64,000 nucleotides of DNA from Liolophura sinensis (Eukaryota; Mollusca; Polyplacophora; Chitonida; Chitonidae). Both the position numbers and the translations under genes were made by a program. The notes beneath the pieces are model-generated. The model worked only from the letters and a program-made list of their open reading frames with translations, did no database searches and was not told the DNA's origin. Within the stretch, counting starts at the first letter, position 1. Every line of letters starts with the position of its first letter. Where the stretch lies: positions 22,487,608-22,551,607 of the forward strand of contig NC_088300.1 in NCBI RefSeq assembly GCF_032854445.1. The letters run 5' to 3'. This document shows positions 54,901-62,570 of the stretch, piece after piece.

Positions 54901-57900
54901 CTGATATTGTTATTTCCAGCTTCAATAGCCTTTATGGTATGGTCCTACACACAGCACCGTCTCAAGTTATGCCTTACAGTAAGTAATACATCAAACATTT
55001 ACATAAAATCTATTTCTTTCTTTTCCATTTCTCCTATATAGATTTCTTCTGAATTCCTATTTCGTTTTGCAAAAGCCAGTACATACAAGAAATTTAACAT
55101 CTATTTAATTGATGTTAATTATTAAAGTTACCATAGTTCCATGATTTTGTGAAATAAAATAAGGGTTAAATGATAAGTTTATAGATAATCTGGATTGCAT
55201 TCCTACATTATGAATGATGTTTTCAGGGTATCAATTCATACTTTCTATGTCTTGGAGGATTCTATGTAAAAAAAGGTTTTCTGTCCTTTTCATTTTACCT
55301 GATGTTCCGCCATGTAAGAACACGTTAGTTACCCAGCACAGACTGTTTTACTGAAGCCACAGCTGATACGTCTGATATCATTTCTGCATAACTTCTGTAC
55401 TTTTCAAGTCTCCAAGGGCATTTCGTATGGAAATTTACGATCAGAGATTAATAGGTTTTGTTTTTTTACTCTGTAAGGCATCCTTCATATAACTGTACTT
55501 AAGTGACATTCAGTCAGGTTTCTCTTGGAACAGGAATAGCCTTTTAAGTTTCTTTTTACCAGAATCTTTTGCTCTGATTTGATTGTCACATTCAAGGCAG
55601 ACTTTGAATGCACATTACGATTTGATGCTTTACTGCACAATAGGGTCAGGCTATAAATTCCAATATGGTGGTGTTGGGGGAGGGGAGTGGGGATGGGGGG
55701 TGTTGGTGGAGGGGTGTGTTACATTAACACAAGGAACTAATTTAACAGGTTTGCTTTTGTCTTCTAAATTATGTTCTTTGGATGCTGAATGTTGAAGAAA
55801 TAAGAATATTCTGCCAGTAGGTTTTGCTAAATAAGAATGTTGCAAAGTTAAAAGATAGGCAAATGGCACTATTGTACTTTAAACTGGCAACATCTTGTTT
55901 CACTTGGATGACGCTGTGTTGTCAAAATAACATGAGTCAAAAACTGCTTTTTTGTCACGTATAATTCTACATATTGTATCAGTTGGTGGGTTTCAAGTCC
56001 CTTGTGGCTGATTTCTTTCCTGCCTTTATTCACAACCTACACCAGAGATATTTGACGGACAACAATGATTTTGTTTGTGACAGGACTGGAAGGAGCTGTG
56101 GGTTGATGATGCCTACTGGCACCTGCTCTTCTCTGTGATACTCATTGTCATAATGGTTCTGTGGCGGCCAACTGCTAACAACCAGAGGTAAAAAATGAAG
56201 AGTGATATGACGGATTAATGATTGATCCATTGGTTGATTGATCAGTCTCAACAAGTAATGAGATTGATTAATCAACAGATCGACATACTGACTGATTGAC
56301 ATGTGCAATGACCAGCAGCCTCTTACCGATGCGGTCACTGTAAGTTCAAGTTTAGCTCATGCTGGGTTCCTCTCTGTATGTAGGAATCTCTGCCAGCAAC
56401 TTGTGGACAGCTGTGGGTTTCCCCTGGGCTTTGCCCTGTTTCCTCCCACCATAATGCTGGCCACCATTTTGTAAGTTATATATTATAATATTTAAACACC
56501 AGTCAAATTAATAAATAAGTAACTAAATGATCTGTAATGAGCAGTGGCTTTATATTTGAAGCCAATCAACCTTATTTGGAGAGCGTTTTTCCGGGTGGTG
56601 TTTTATACGTCCTGCTTCTTTATTTCTCAGGTATGCCTTCTCCCCACTGTTAGATGCCGCTGATGATGAGGCAGATGAGGATGTCATTATGAATGATGCA
56701 TTTGGTGAGCAGTTCTAACCTGTCTCTCTGCCAGAAACCTGAAGATGGTCACAGGTTTTTACTCGGTTTCCTACCACCATAATGTTGGCTTCTGTTGTAT
56801 ACATCAAATATTCTGGAGTAAAAACTACATTCTAACCTGTCATTCAATCTATACCTGTACATTTTTACATGCAGTGAATGATAGATACAGGTAGTGGTTT
56901 GGCATGAGCCCTTGTCCAATAAGGTTGTAAGTTCAAATCCTCTTATCCTGGCTCTAGGTGAACTACCGTGTTTCACCTAAAGTTTAGCATTTTTCAGGTC
57001 ACACATTCGGCTTGATTCTGATTGATAACCCACATTTTAGAGTCACTTAAAGATTTTTTGTAAAGTTTGATTAACGTCTTGTCAGAAAAACTTGAAAGTT
57101 GATATCAAAAATATGATTTTATGGTATTTATGTGCTCCTGAAATTGGATTTTTTCATACCAAACTTTAGGTGAAACACAGTATTCTTCACGCCAAGTTAA
57201 AAACTACAAGAGACTGAATTAGGTATTTGGTCTTGTAATGTACTTTAGTGGGCATGTTTTGACAGGATCATGGTCAACTGGTTTAAGATGCTTGTCTTTC
57301 GATTGCAAGGACACACTGTATGTATTCAATTCCGGCTTTGGACATGGAATTTGTATTTTATCCAGCTCTTACTGTTTGTAGGTCCTTGAGGACAACAAGC
57401 ATTGTCCACGCTTTTATAACCGTTTGTTGAAGAGCACTTGTCTTACACCCATATGGTGTTAATACAGTGTGGCCTCGCTATAGAGCGCCACTTTGGGGAC
57501 AGGTTCCTAAGCGTATGATAGGCTACCTCGCGCTGGAATGAAATGACCTGTAGATAGGTCCAGTATATTGGGCTACTGTATATAGGGCTACAGCCTATTG
57601 TACGGTCATTATTTTGACATTGAATGAAGTTTTATCAGTGCAAAATGTGTTTTGTCTAATGCTTTCTTATTGTTAGTTTACTATAAACGCACGAGATTAT
57701 ATGTTACCTAAGGATTCAAGCATTTCAGCACCATTCTACGAGTCATATCCCGCGAAGCTAGCCTCGTGTCGTGTAATCACAGGCCTGAACTGATCTACAG
57801 AACTTGCTGCATGTTAAACATTTCCACAAGCTCAATTCAAGTAGTTTCATCCACTTCTTTTTTAAATAAAAAAAATGCTACAGTGCATTTAGTATCCAAT

Positions 57901-60900
57901 TTGTCCATATCTGCTTGTATCAGAAGTAACTCCTGGAACTTAGACTTCTGTACGAACATTAATCCCTCTATGAGGTATGCCTGTCACAGTGAGCAAAATG
58001 TGTTCTGCTTTGCTGACAAAGCCACACACACACACACACACGGAAGTAATGCTGCAACAACAACATCACACGTGCATTTGTAATCAGCTGGCTCGCAAAG
58101 AAAATGTAAGGAGCTACAATCTCTTCCATTATTCATAGAAAAATCCATTTCTTTTTGCTTATACTCGCATAATATTCAAAATATTAAGCCTGAATATCAA
58201 ATAACGTTGAGTGAATGAAGCAGATGATGCCGCGTTTTTTACGCGTATTTCTCAGGAACAAAAATCTTCGTTCGTTTGCAGTTTTAGCCACAGGTTTTTG
58301 GGGGACAAGATTTGGGTTGCATTACATCTGATTGTGCGCTATATCGAGGCATCTTATAGTAAGGCTACACTGTATTAGTAGGAAACTTGGTCATTGACTT
58401 GCCAAAGGCCAGTGGTTTACCCCAGACTCTCGTTTCCTCCTCCCTTAGTACTGACCACCATAGTATAAGTGAAAAAAACTGAAGTATGGCATTAAACAGT
58501 AATGAAATAAATATATTGTTGGCCTTTTTTGGAAGACATTTAATATTTGCAGAAATTTCTCATTTCTCAGAATATTGCATTTTGTGTCTAACAAGCTTTA
58601 TTTGCTCAGATGCTATATTTTCTTCACCTTTATTCGTTGCAGAAGGTATGAAGATGAGAGGTACGAGGAATGGATCTCCACGACAGTCTGCCTCCTCTAA
58701 GGCGGTAAGTGTGGAGTTTATAATGAAAGTTATTTACAACTACATCTTTTGGTACCCTAATTCTTCAATGTTTTCTGATATGAAAGAGCAATTTTCAGTG
58801 CAATTTATGCACAAATATTTTAAATTTGATTTTGGAGACAAAACTACATGAATTGGATTCACCAATTTTAGGACTACACAAACAATATAATTATATCAGT
58901 CTACACAGACTAATGACTTCAGAATATGTTTGAATAAACACCTGCAAACATGCGAAAAGGCTGAGGAATTACACCAGTCTGTTTTTTGATTGGCAGAAGG
59001 ATAATATGTAACGTTTCCCAGTGTGACTTCAATCAATAAGTAGTTTTGAATTTTTTGTTTTTTATTATTGTTGCTTAACTGGCATTATTAAACGATGCAA
59101 GGGAGGGTTAAGTCCTGGAAGCAGTATTATATGATTTTCAACATGTGCCAGTGGTGACACTAAATTGATTAAGCATTCGTCGTTGAATTGAAGGGTTTCT
59201 ATTCAATTTGGGTTGGAATTGATGTTGTTTATCTTTGCTTTGTAGGAGGATGACCTGAAATGGGTAGAAGAAAACATTCCCTCCACTCTGATTGACAAGT
59301 ACGTTTTTCTTAGTGTACCCTATTTCTTCTATAGCCTATTTTTTTGGGACACCCATTCTGATCATTTTAGCCAGTATATATGTAATTCTAGCAGGAATAG
59401 TGAGTGTGCTTTTTTCTCACATAGTTAGACCAGCTAATGAACAACATACTCATGGTTAATTTGGACTGGAGGACTTTGGTTTTTGTTTGTTGACTCTCAC
59501 AACCAATCTTCCATCATTCCAGTCATGATCCAGCCCAGCAAACATGTCATAATCCAGCCCAGCCAGCATGTCATAATCCAGCCCCGCTAACATGTCATAA
59601 TCCTCCCAGCCAACATGTCATAATCCAGCCCAGCTAACATGTCATAATCCATCCCAGCCAACATGTTATAATCCAGCCCAGCTAACATGTCATAATCCAG
59701 CCCAGCTAACATGTCATAATCCATCCCAGCCAACATGTCATAATCCAGCCCAGCTAACATGTCATAATCCATCCCAGCCAACATGTCATAATCCAGCCCA
59801 ACTAACATGTCATAATCCAGCCTAGCTAACATTTCATCATCCAGTCCAGCTAACATGTCATAACCAAGTCAGCTAACATGTCATTATGCAGTCCAGCTGA
59901 CATGTCATGATCCAGTCCCGCTGACATGTCATAATTCTATCCAAGTAACATGTCATAATCCACTCTAGTTAACATGTCATAATCCAGCCTAGCTAACATG
60001 TCTTGTTCCAGTCCAGGTAACATGTCATAAAATAGTCCAGCTTTAAACACACCAAATATCAGCCTAGCTTTAAACATGGCCTATTACAGCCCAACTAACA
60101 TTCCATATTCCAGTACAGGTGACAGGATATTCCATGCTAGCTAATGCATGTATGGCATATTCCAGCCCAGCATACATTCCATATTCCAGTACAGGTGACA
60201 GGATATTCCATGCTAGCTAATGCATGTATGGCGTATTCCAGCCCAGCGTACATTCCATATTCCAATCCAGGTGACATAGGATATTCCATGCTAGCTAATG
60301 CATGTATGGCATATTCCAGCCCAGCGTACATTCCTTATTCCAGTCCAGGTGACAGGATATTTCATGCTAGCTAATGCATGTATGGCATATTCCAGCCCAG
60401 CGTACATTCCTTATTCCAGTACAGGTGACAGGATATTCCATGCTAGCTAATGCATGTATGGCATATTCCAGCCCGGCGTACATTCCATATTCCAGTACAG
60501 GTGACAGGATATTTCATTCTAGCTAATGCATGTATGGCATATTCCAGCCCAGCGTACATTCCATATTCCAGTACAGGTGACAGGATATTTCATGCTAGCT
60601 AATGCATGTATGGCATATTCCAGCCCGGCGTACATTCCATATTCCAGTACAGGTGACAGGATATTTCATTCTAGCTAATGCATGTATGGCATATTCCAGC
60701 CCAGCGTACATTCCATATTCCAGTACAGGTGACAGGATATTTCATGCTAGCTAATGCATGTATGGCATATTCCAGCCCAGCGTACATTCCATATTCCAGT
60801 CCAGGTGACAGGATATTTCATTCTAGCTAATGCATGTATGGCATATTCCAGCCCAGTGTACATTCCATATTCCAGTCCAGGTGACATAGGATACAGCCCA

Positions 60901-61994
60901 GTGAACATGTGACTTTTGTCATAATCCAGTCCAGCTAACATGTTGTAGTCCAGCCAGCTAACATGTCATAATCCAGCCCAGCGAACATGTCATATTCCAG
61001 CCCAGTGAACATGTCCTAACCCAGCCCAGCTAACATGTCATAATCCAGTCCAACAAAAATGTCATAACCCAAGCAGCTTTATTCCATATTCTATCCCACT
61101 ATCACAAAAGATATTTAATAGTCGCTGTGGGGTTTGCTAAGTTCGCATACACGCGTCTCTAACATTTATTTGCGTCACACAGAGCAGAATTAGGTATTGG
61201 TGCTTGCATTATTATGACAACTTGAGCGTGAGGCCTGGTTTACCTTTAAGGGAGAAGAAAATTTAAATATCAATCAAATACCATTGAAAAGAGTATGCAT
61301 TTCCTCGCAGGTGCATGCCATAAAAAAATTCTAATGTGTACTTCAAGGTGATAAATGATATATGAAGTCCGTGCCAACATTCGTTGTGGACGATTGCATT
61401 TTGCCTAAGAACTAGTCCTGAAGTCTTCTGTGTTAGGAGGAGAATTGCTGTCAGAAACTGCCGAAGTGCAGTTTGTACATTTCCTTTAAAACTCTTGTTC
61501 CCAGAAGAACAGTACAGTTCGTTTTCCACTTGATGATCGGGAAACCGGAATGTTGGACGTAGGTTCTGAGTTTACACGGACAAGCCCGCAGTTTAAGCGA
61601 CTCCCATTGGCTGAGAGGCAACACACCCCCAGCATAAATTACAGGGTGTTAAAGATGGAGAACGTGATGGACTCAGCGATTTATGCCAGCTTTGCCGTAT
61701 TCAGGCTTTACGTATATGGCGAGGAAAAGTCGTAAAATTATGCAGCAGGCACCATCAGATAGAAAAAAAATGTGCTCTTTTCAACCTATAGTGTCATGTT
61801 TTTAAGTTTTCTTCTCCTTTAAATATCCATCTTGTGGTGTTAAATTCAGGCTACTGGTGTACAGAATTCTAAATTACAGTTGTACATGATACCTAACAAA
61901 TTTATGTTATTTGTATTTCAGAGCCATTCCTGGAGTAATAGATTCTGATGAAGAGATTGTGACAACAAAACTAGAAATGGCCAAGATGGAGTAG
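30963..61994 (+). CDS. TMEM87: TMEM87-family GOLD-domain seven-transmembrane protein
   Basis: Twenty exons join in frame: 30963-31070, 35965-36031, 38716-38813, 39429-39560, 41242-41283, 44373-44633, 45577-45673, 46904-46965, 51157-51277, 51615-51677, 52001-52100, 52733-52826, 53734-53811, 54111-54219, 54920-54978, 56084-56187, 56631-56704, 58643-58704, 59246-59298 and 61922-61994. The product is 618 residues (human TMEM87A 555). Residues 1-24 form a signal peptide. Residues 25-289 are the luminal GOLD-like domain with an NGT glycosylation site, a C-rich pair of exons, and a TPA(G/V)NP repeat at 170-217. Residues 290-531 hold seven helices, with highly conserved [30 protein letters not shown] and [11 protein letters not shown]. 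The acidic cytosolic tail has [12 protein letters not shown] and SDEE. The family acts in the Golgi/secretory pathway, and human TMEM87A has been reported as a mechanosensitive or pH-dependent conductance. I cannot tell the A and B paralogues apart; invertebrates often have one. The luminal part (exons 2-7) is the least conserved and least certain. Confidence 0.94.
32030..33010. repeat. inverted repeat pair, TMEM87 intron 1
   Basis: Arm 32030-32160 (ctattatggattcaggttct ... gttgggcgaatggagc) is the reverse complement of arm about 32885-33010 (gctccattcgcccaacac ... aacctaaatccataatagac) at roughly 80%, with a spacer of about 725 bp. It is probably the remnant of a foldback element or two opposed copies. 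A weaker match may extend outward. Confidence 0.75.
33747..34625 (+). mobile_element. Tc1/mariner-type transposon remnant
   Basis: Terminal inverted repeats ctgaacaaaaatataaatg at the left and catatttttgttcag at the right, with TA on both sides (33745-33746 and 34626-34627), the target duplication of this superfamily. At 879 bp it is shorter than an intact element of about 1.3-1.7 kb and is internally deleted. It lies in TMEM87 intron 1. Confidence 0.88.
33950..34420 (+). pseudogene. Tc1-type DDE transposase remnant
   Basis: Pieces of a Tc1-like transposase are readable across frames: [11 protein letters not shown] near 34148-34185, which carries the second catalytic Asp of the DDE triad, then a PDLFPI / YLWD segment near 34240-34275 where the third acidic residue is normally found, then INEWENIPQ. 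Stops and frame changes interrupt it, and the N-terminal DNA-binding part is mostly gone. It is not functional. Confidence 0.8.
35382..35640 (+). mobile_element. SINE family A, full-length copy
   Basis: The head gcttccgtggctcttttggt is followed by the full body and an aaataaataaat tail; TMEM87 intron 1. Confidence 0.9.
36142..36396 (+). mobile_element. SINE family A copy
   Basis: The head ggccggaggggttagcatgg is diverged, while the body and tail (caccaatcaaataaataaac) are good; TMEM87 intron 2, 110 nt after the exon 2 donor. Confidence 0.88.
36590..36733 (-). mobile_element. SINE family A copy, 5' truncated
   Basis: Tail-first on the plus strand from ttatttatttgattggtg to aggttgctgacaaaccttcc, lacking the tRNA-like head. 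Confidence 0.88.
36836..37048 (-). mobile_element. MITE family 1, copy c
   Basis: Begins accattcaacttatttgcat and ends aaagtttgagaaatta, with the shared internal ggccaatccaataatgtagt; TMEM87 intron 2. Confidence 0.7.
38125..38364 (-). mobile_element. SINE family A copy with internal deletion
   Basis: Complete ends, but the stretch between the gaaaccgggc and cgtatggccggagag blocks is shortened; TMEM87 intron 2. Confidence 0.88.
38814..39428 (+). other. GC-AG intron of TMEM87
   Basis: Exon 3 ends at 38813 in GGAGAG and the intron begins gcaagt, the usual context of a GC 5' site. The acceptor is tcctccag before 39429. No GT near this point keeps the frame. Confidence 0.8.
38990..39285 (+). mobile_element. 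SINE family B copy (TMEM87 intron 3)
   Basis: The head accggtcccaatagcgcagt is followed by tagagcgtctgtttcgggag, the family body and ctctaaggattcctttgtcg. The 3' end beyond gtcgtcaagtgtgac is missing. Confidence 0.9.
39601..39691 (+). mobile_element. SINE family A head-tail fusion
   Basis: The tRNA-like head (ggcctccatggcccagttgg) jumps from ttagcac straight to tataagtgaaatattcttga and the tail. About 160 bp of body is missing. Confidence 0.88.
39831..40075 (+). mobile_element. SINE family A, degenerate copy
   Basis: Recognisable by gtagtcgctatgagttcaag, gtttgccccaggccctgtcc and a worn tail; no clean ends. Confidence 0.6.
40285..40975. repeat. degenerate tandem repeat, about three units
   Basis: A unit of about 150 bp, marked by cacgaggggg / cacaaggggg followed by attaccaaattc, recurs near 40300-40450, 40705-40810 and 40830-40965. 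The second unit is split by a SINE. Confidence 0.75.
40496..40694 (-). mobile_element. SINE family A copy with target duplication
   Basis: 5' truncated. It is bounded by ctgcatttatt at 40485-40495 and again at 40695-40705, an 11-bp target-site duplication of the kind LINE machinery makes. Confidence 0.92.
42221..42310 (+). other. candidate TMEM87 alternative exon with in-frame stop
   Basis: After a good acceptor (attttggcag) the frame that continues TMEM87 exon 5 encodes 29 acidic residues (starting [10 protein letters not shown]) and then TAA at 42308. A donor-like gt follows at 42311. Internal donors (gttagt after 42241, gtgagg after 42251) exist, and only the first keeps the frame into the exon at 44373. 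It could be an optional exon, a poison exon or chance. Confidence 0.35.
44433..44576 (+). repeat. coding 18-bp minisatellite in TMEM87 exon
   Basis: Eight units of acgcctgcagggaatcca, encoding TPAGNP (six) or TPAVNP (two), lie in the open exon 44373-44633. The exon has a good acceptor and donor and stays in frame with both neighbours. Confidence 0.9.
46620..46812 (+). mobile_element. SINE family A copy
   Basis: The head gggcctctgtggcccagatg is present, with an internal shortening and a tail that ends early (tctacaaaataaat); TMEM87 intron 8. Confidence 0.85.
47220..47303 (+). repeat. DIRS left inverted terminal repeat (inner part)
   Basis: Reverse complement of 50371-50453 at about 90% by eye; for example gtcagctgataacgtgcttt pairs with the right-hand tgttatcagctgac region. 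The outer extension 47165-47208 is absent from the right repeat. Confidence 0.9.
47747..48290 (+). pseudogene. DIRS gag-like remnant
   Basis: An open stretch with charged, Gln-rich sequence ([16 protein letters not shown]), then the 23-bp repeat, then a frame with [15 protein letters not shown] and INKLQELLG, which resembles the C-terminal region of DIRS ORF1. There is no complete start-to-stop frame. Confidence 0.6.
48016..48172. repeat. 23-bp tandem repeat inside DIRS
   Basis: About seven copies of a unit reading aacatcccatatcaagcaag then agc. Because 23 is not a multiple of three, each unit is read in a different frame, yet no frame contains a stop. Confidence 0.93.
48690..49008 (+). pseudogene. 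DIRS reverse transcriptase N-terminal remnant
   Basis: Reads [16 protein letters not shown], then LLQKDVIEV, then [13 protein letters not shown] before a stop at 49006. These correspond to the conserved WVL...G..IEF, LL.KGAIE and FYS.LFVVPKK segments ahead of the RT fingers. The catalytic YxDD region is absent from the rest of the element. Confidence 0.8.
49368..49398 (+). mobile_element. 31-bp SINE family B insertion
   Basis: agtacaacgttaaaccccaa then gcactcactca is exactly the 3' end of SINE B. It is flanked by ctccagttcctagg at 49354-49367 and 49399-49412, a 14-bp target duplication. Confidence 0.9.
49420..49989 (+). pseudogene. DIRS tyrosine recombinase remnant
   Basis: The part 49618-49989 stays open over 120 codons: TWVR-like linker, then [19 protein letters not shown], then [27 protein letters not shown] and [10 protein letters not shown]. 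In DIRS recombinases the segment after the His normally carries the second catalytic Arg (HSxR); here that position is not Arg. The nucleophile Tyr in FYHR is kept. An upstream SINE fragment also interrupts the domain. It is inactive. Confidence 0.82.
50045..50090 (+). repeat. DIRS internal complementary region
   Basis: atgcaatgtgaccccgaata onward, through gaggccttacggaaaagaa, is the reverse complement of the element's left edge 47165-47208 (about 38 of 44 positions). Confidence 0.87.
50371..50453 (-). repeat. DIRS right inverted terminal repeat
   Basis: Partner of 47220-47303. It runs into a SINE B fragment at about 50458. Confidence 0.9.
50458..50530 (+). mobile_element. SINE family B 3' fragment
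   Basis: aacttcttgtcatcttataa through actgaaaaattgttaag to aaaccccaagcacacatg; it abuts the DIRS right end. Confidence 0.75.
50950..50976. repeat. (TG)n microsatellite
   Basis: A T-run followed by about ten TG units in TMEM87 intron 9. Confidence 0.95.
52243..52448. mobile_element. MITE family 2, copy b
   Basis: Left end aaatcttcatcctttttaaa, right end gtggttgaaaaggtgaaaga. The right half gcagaatgtttcaaaatgtt matches 12031-12050; TMEM87 intron 12. Confidence 0.7.
52887..52977. repeat. 23-bp tandem repeat
   Basis: Four copies of gagccatacattctgaccta then tct in TMEM87 intron 13. Confidence 0.9.
53305..53400 (-). mobile_element. SINE family A 3' fragment
   Basis: tttatttgattgatgcttaa then gctgttcacaagaattcttc is a diverged family A tail; TMEM87 intron 13. 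Confidence 0.65.
53812..54110 (+). other. AT-AC (U12-type) intron of TMEM87
   Basis: A 299-nt intron beginning atatcctttt and ending gttcac. A branch-site match cccttaac lies at 54095-54102, 8-10 nt before the end. Splicing at these points gives ...[11 protein letters not shown]..., colinear with the human CWWIFISLTQT. No GT-AG pair nearby restores this frame and sequence. Confidence 0.9.
55676..55700 (+). other. G-quadruplex candidate
   Basis: Four runs of at least four G separated by loops of 1, 3 and 2 nt (gggggaggggagtggggatg, then ggggg), on the transcribed-RNA sense strand of TMEM87 intron 16. Confidence 0.7.
56308..56515 (+). mobile_element. SINE family A copy, 5' truncated
   Basis: From agcctcttaccgatgcggtc to accagtcaaattaataaata; TMEM87 intron 17, about 120 nt after the donor. 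Confidence 0.85.
56727..56825 (+). mobile_element. SINE family A fragment
   Basis: An internal-to-3' piece (ctgccagaaacctgaagatg ... aaatattctggagtaaaaac) without a tail; TMEM87 intron 18. Confidence 0.7.
56966..57180. mobile_element. MITE family 3, reference copy
   Basis: 215 bp with inverted ends ccgtgtttcacctaaagttt and aaactttaggtgaaacacag, bounded by TA at 56964-56965 and 57181-57182; TMEM87 intron 18. Confidence 0.87.
57465..58372. mobile_element. pogo/Tigger-like non-autonomous DNA transposon
   Basis: 908 bp. The ends cagtgtggcctcgctata and tatagtaaggctacactg are imperfect inverted repeats starting CAGTG, with TA on both outer sides (57463-57464, 58373-58374). A second inner copy of the motif (gcgctatatcgaggc) lies near the right end. 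The open frame inside has no recognised transposase domain. Confidence 0.75.
58024..58042. repeat. (CA)n microsatellite
   Basis: About nine CA units inside the pogo-like element. Confidence 0.93.
58382..58512 (+). mobile_element. SINE family A 3' fragment
   Basis: tttaccccagactctcgttt, accaccatagtataagtgaa, then attaaacagtaatgaaataa; diverged, directly after the pogo-like element. Confidence 0.65.
58759..58971 (+). mobile_element. MITE family 1, copy d
   Basis: From attcttcaatgttttctgat to atgcgaaaaggctgaggaat, with internal acaaaactacatgaattgga; TMEM87 intron 19. Confidence 0.75.
59530..61075. repeat. composite tandem array (24-bp and 76-bp units)
   Basis: 59530-60080 holds about 22 copies of a 24-bp unit (catgtcataatccagcccag then ctaa). 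60083-60895 holds about ten copies of a 76-bp unit containing ctagctaatgcatgtatggc and gcccagcgtacattccatat. 60900-61075 returns to the 24-bp unit. Both share the attccagcccag / aatccagcccag core. It lies in the last TMEM87 intron. Both strands show long repetitive open frames only because 24 is a multiple of three. Confidence 0.95.
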
Positions 61995-62464
61995 AAGCCA
62001 TAGGGTGGGCTGTTGTGCTCAAGCCAGCCAACTCATGTCAGCTTATGTACATATCCTGCTGGGTTGGCAAATCTGGTGGCATGTCATTGTGACAGTGACT
62101 AAAAACATATTTTCTGGCTACAAACATTAAAATACACAACATCCTTGTATTTCATATTCTTTGTAATATCTAATATTTACTGTCTTTGTTCTTCAGATTT
62201 TTGATGAACTCTCCACCTATTTTTTCTGATTCTGACGACTTCTGATTTGCTAGTTTGCAGCATTTTGATGAACATTCAAACTTGTGAATCGAAGCATTTC
62301 TTACTATGCATGTCAGATTGCTCTGTGCTTATATTGATCTTGCCTAGCTTCAGCTGGTTCAGAAATATACGGTTAGTTGTCATACTTTTGTACAAAGAGA
62401 TATATTTCAGTCACTAGTGTGTTCCTGAGGACCAATAACTATGAATGTGGATGAAAAGTGTAGA

Positions 62465-62551
62465 AATAAATTGGCATGTATGAGTTGTGTATTGGAATTG
62501 TAAACTCATTCTCCAGGTGCCAGTCTTTCGAAGATTAATGATGTAAATAAA
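62465..62551 (+). terminator. TMEM87 poly(A) signals
   Basis: AATAAA at 62465-62470 and again at 62546-62551, 470 and 550 nt after the stop codon. Either would give a 3' UTR of about 0.5 kb. Confidence 0.6.
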
Positions 62552-62570
62552 ATTATACTTGAACAAAATT

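Noticed and set aside
57766-58083. 105-codon open frame inside the pogo-like element
   Set aside because: No helix-turn-helix or DDE motifs, and it contains a CA microsatellite. Chance is the simplest explanation.
59587-60374. Long repetitive open frames on both strands (MLAGLDYD-type and HIPAQHT-type peptides)
   Set aside because: They arise because the satellite unit is 24 bp, a multiple of three. They lack splice context and are open on both strands.
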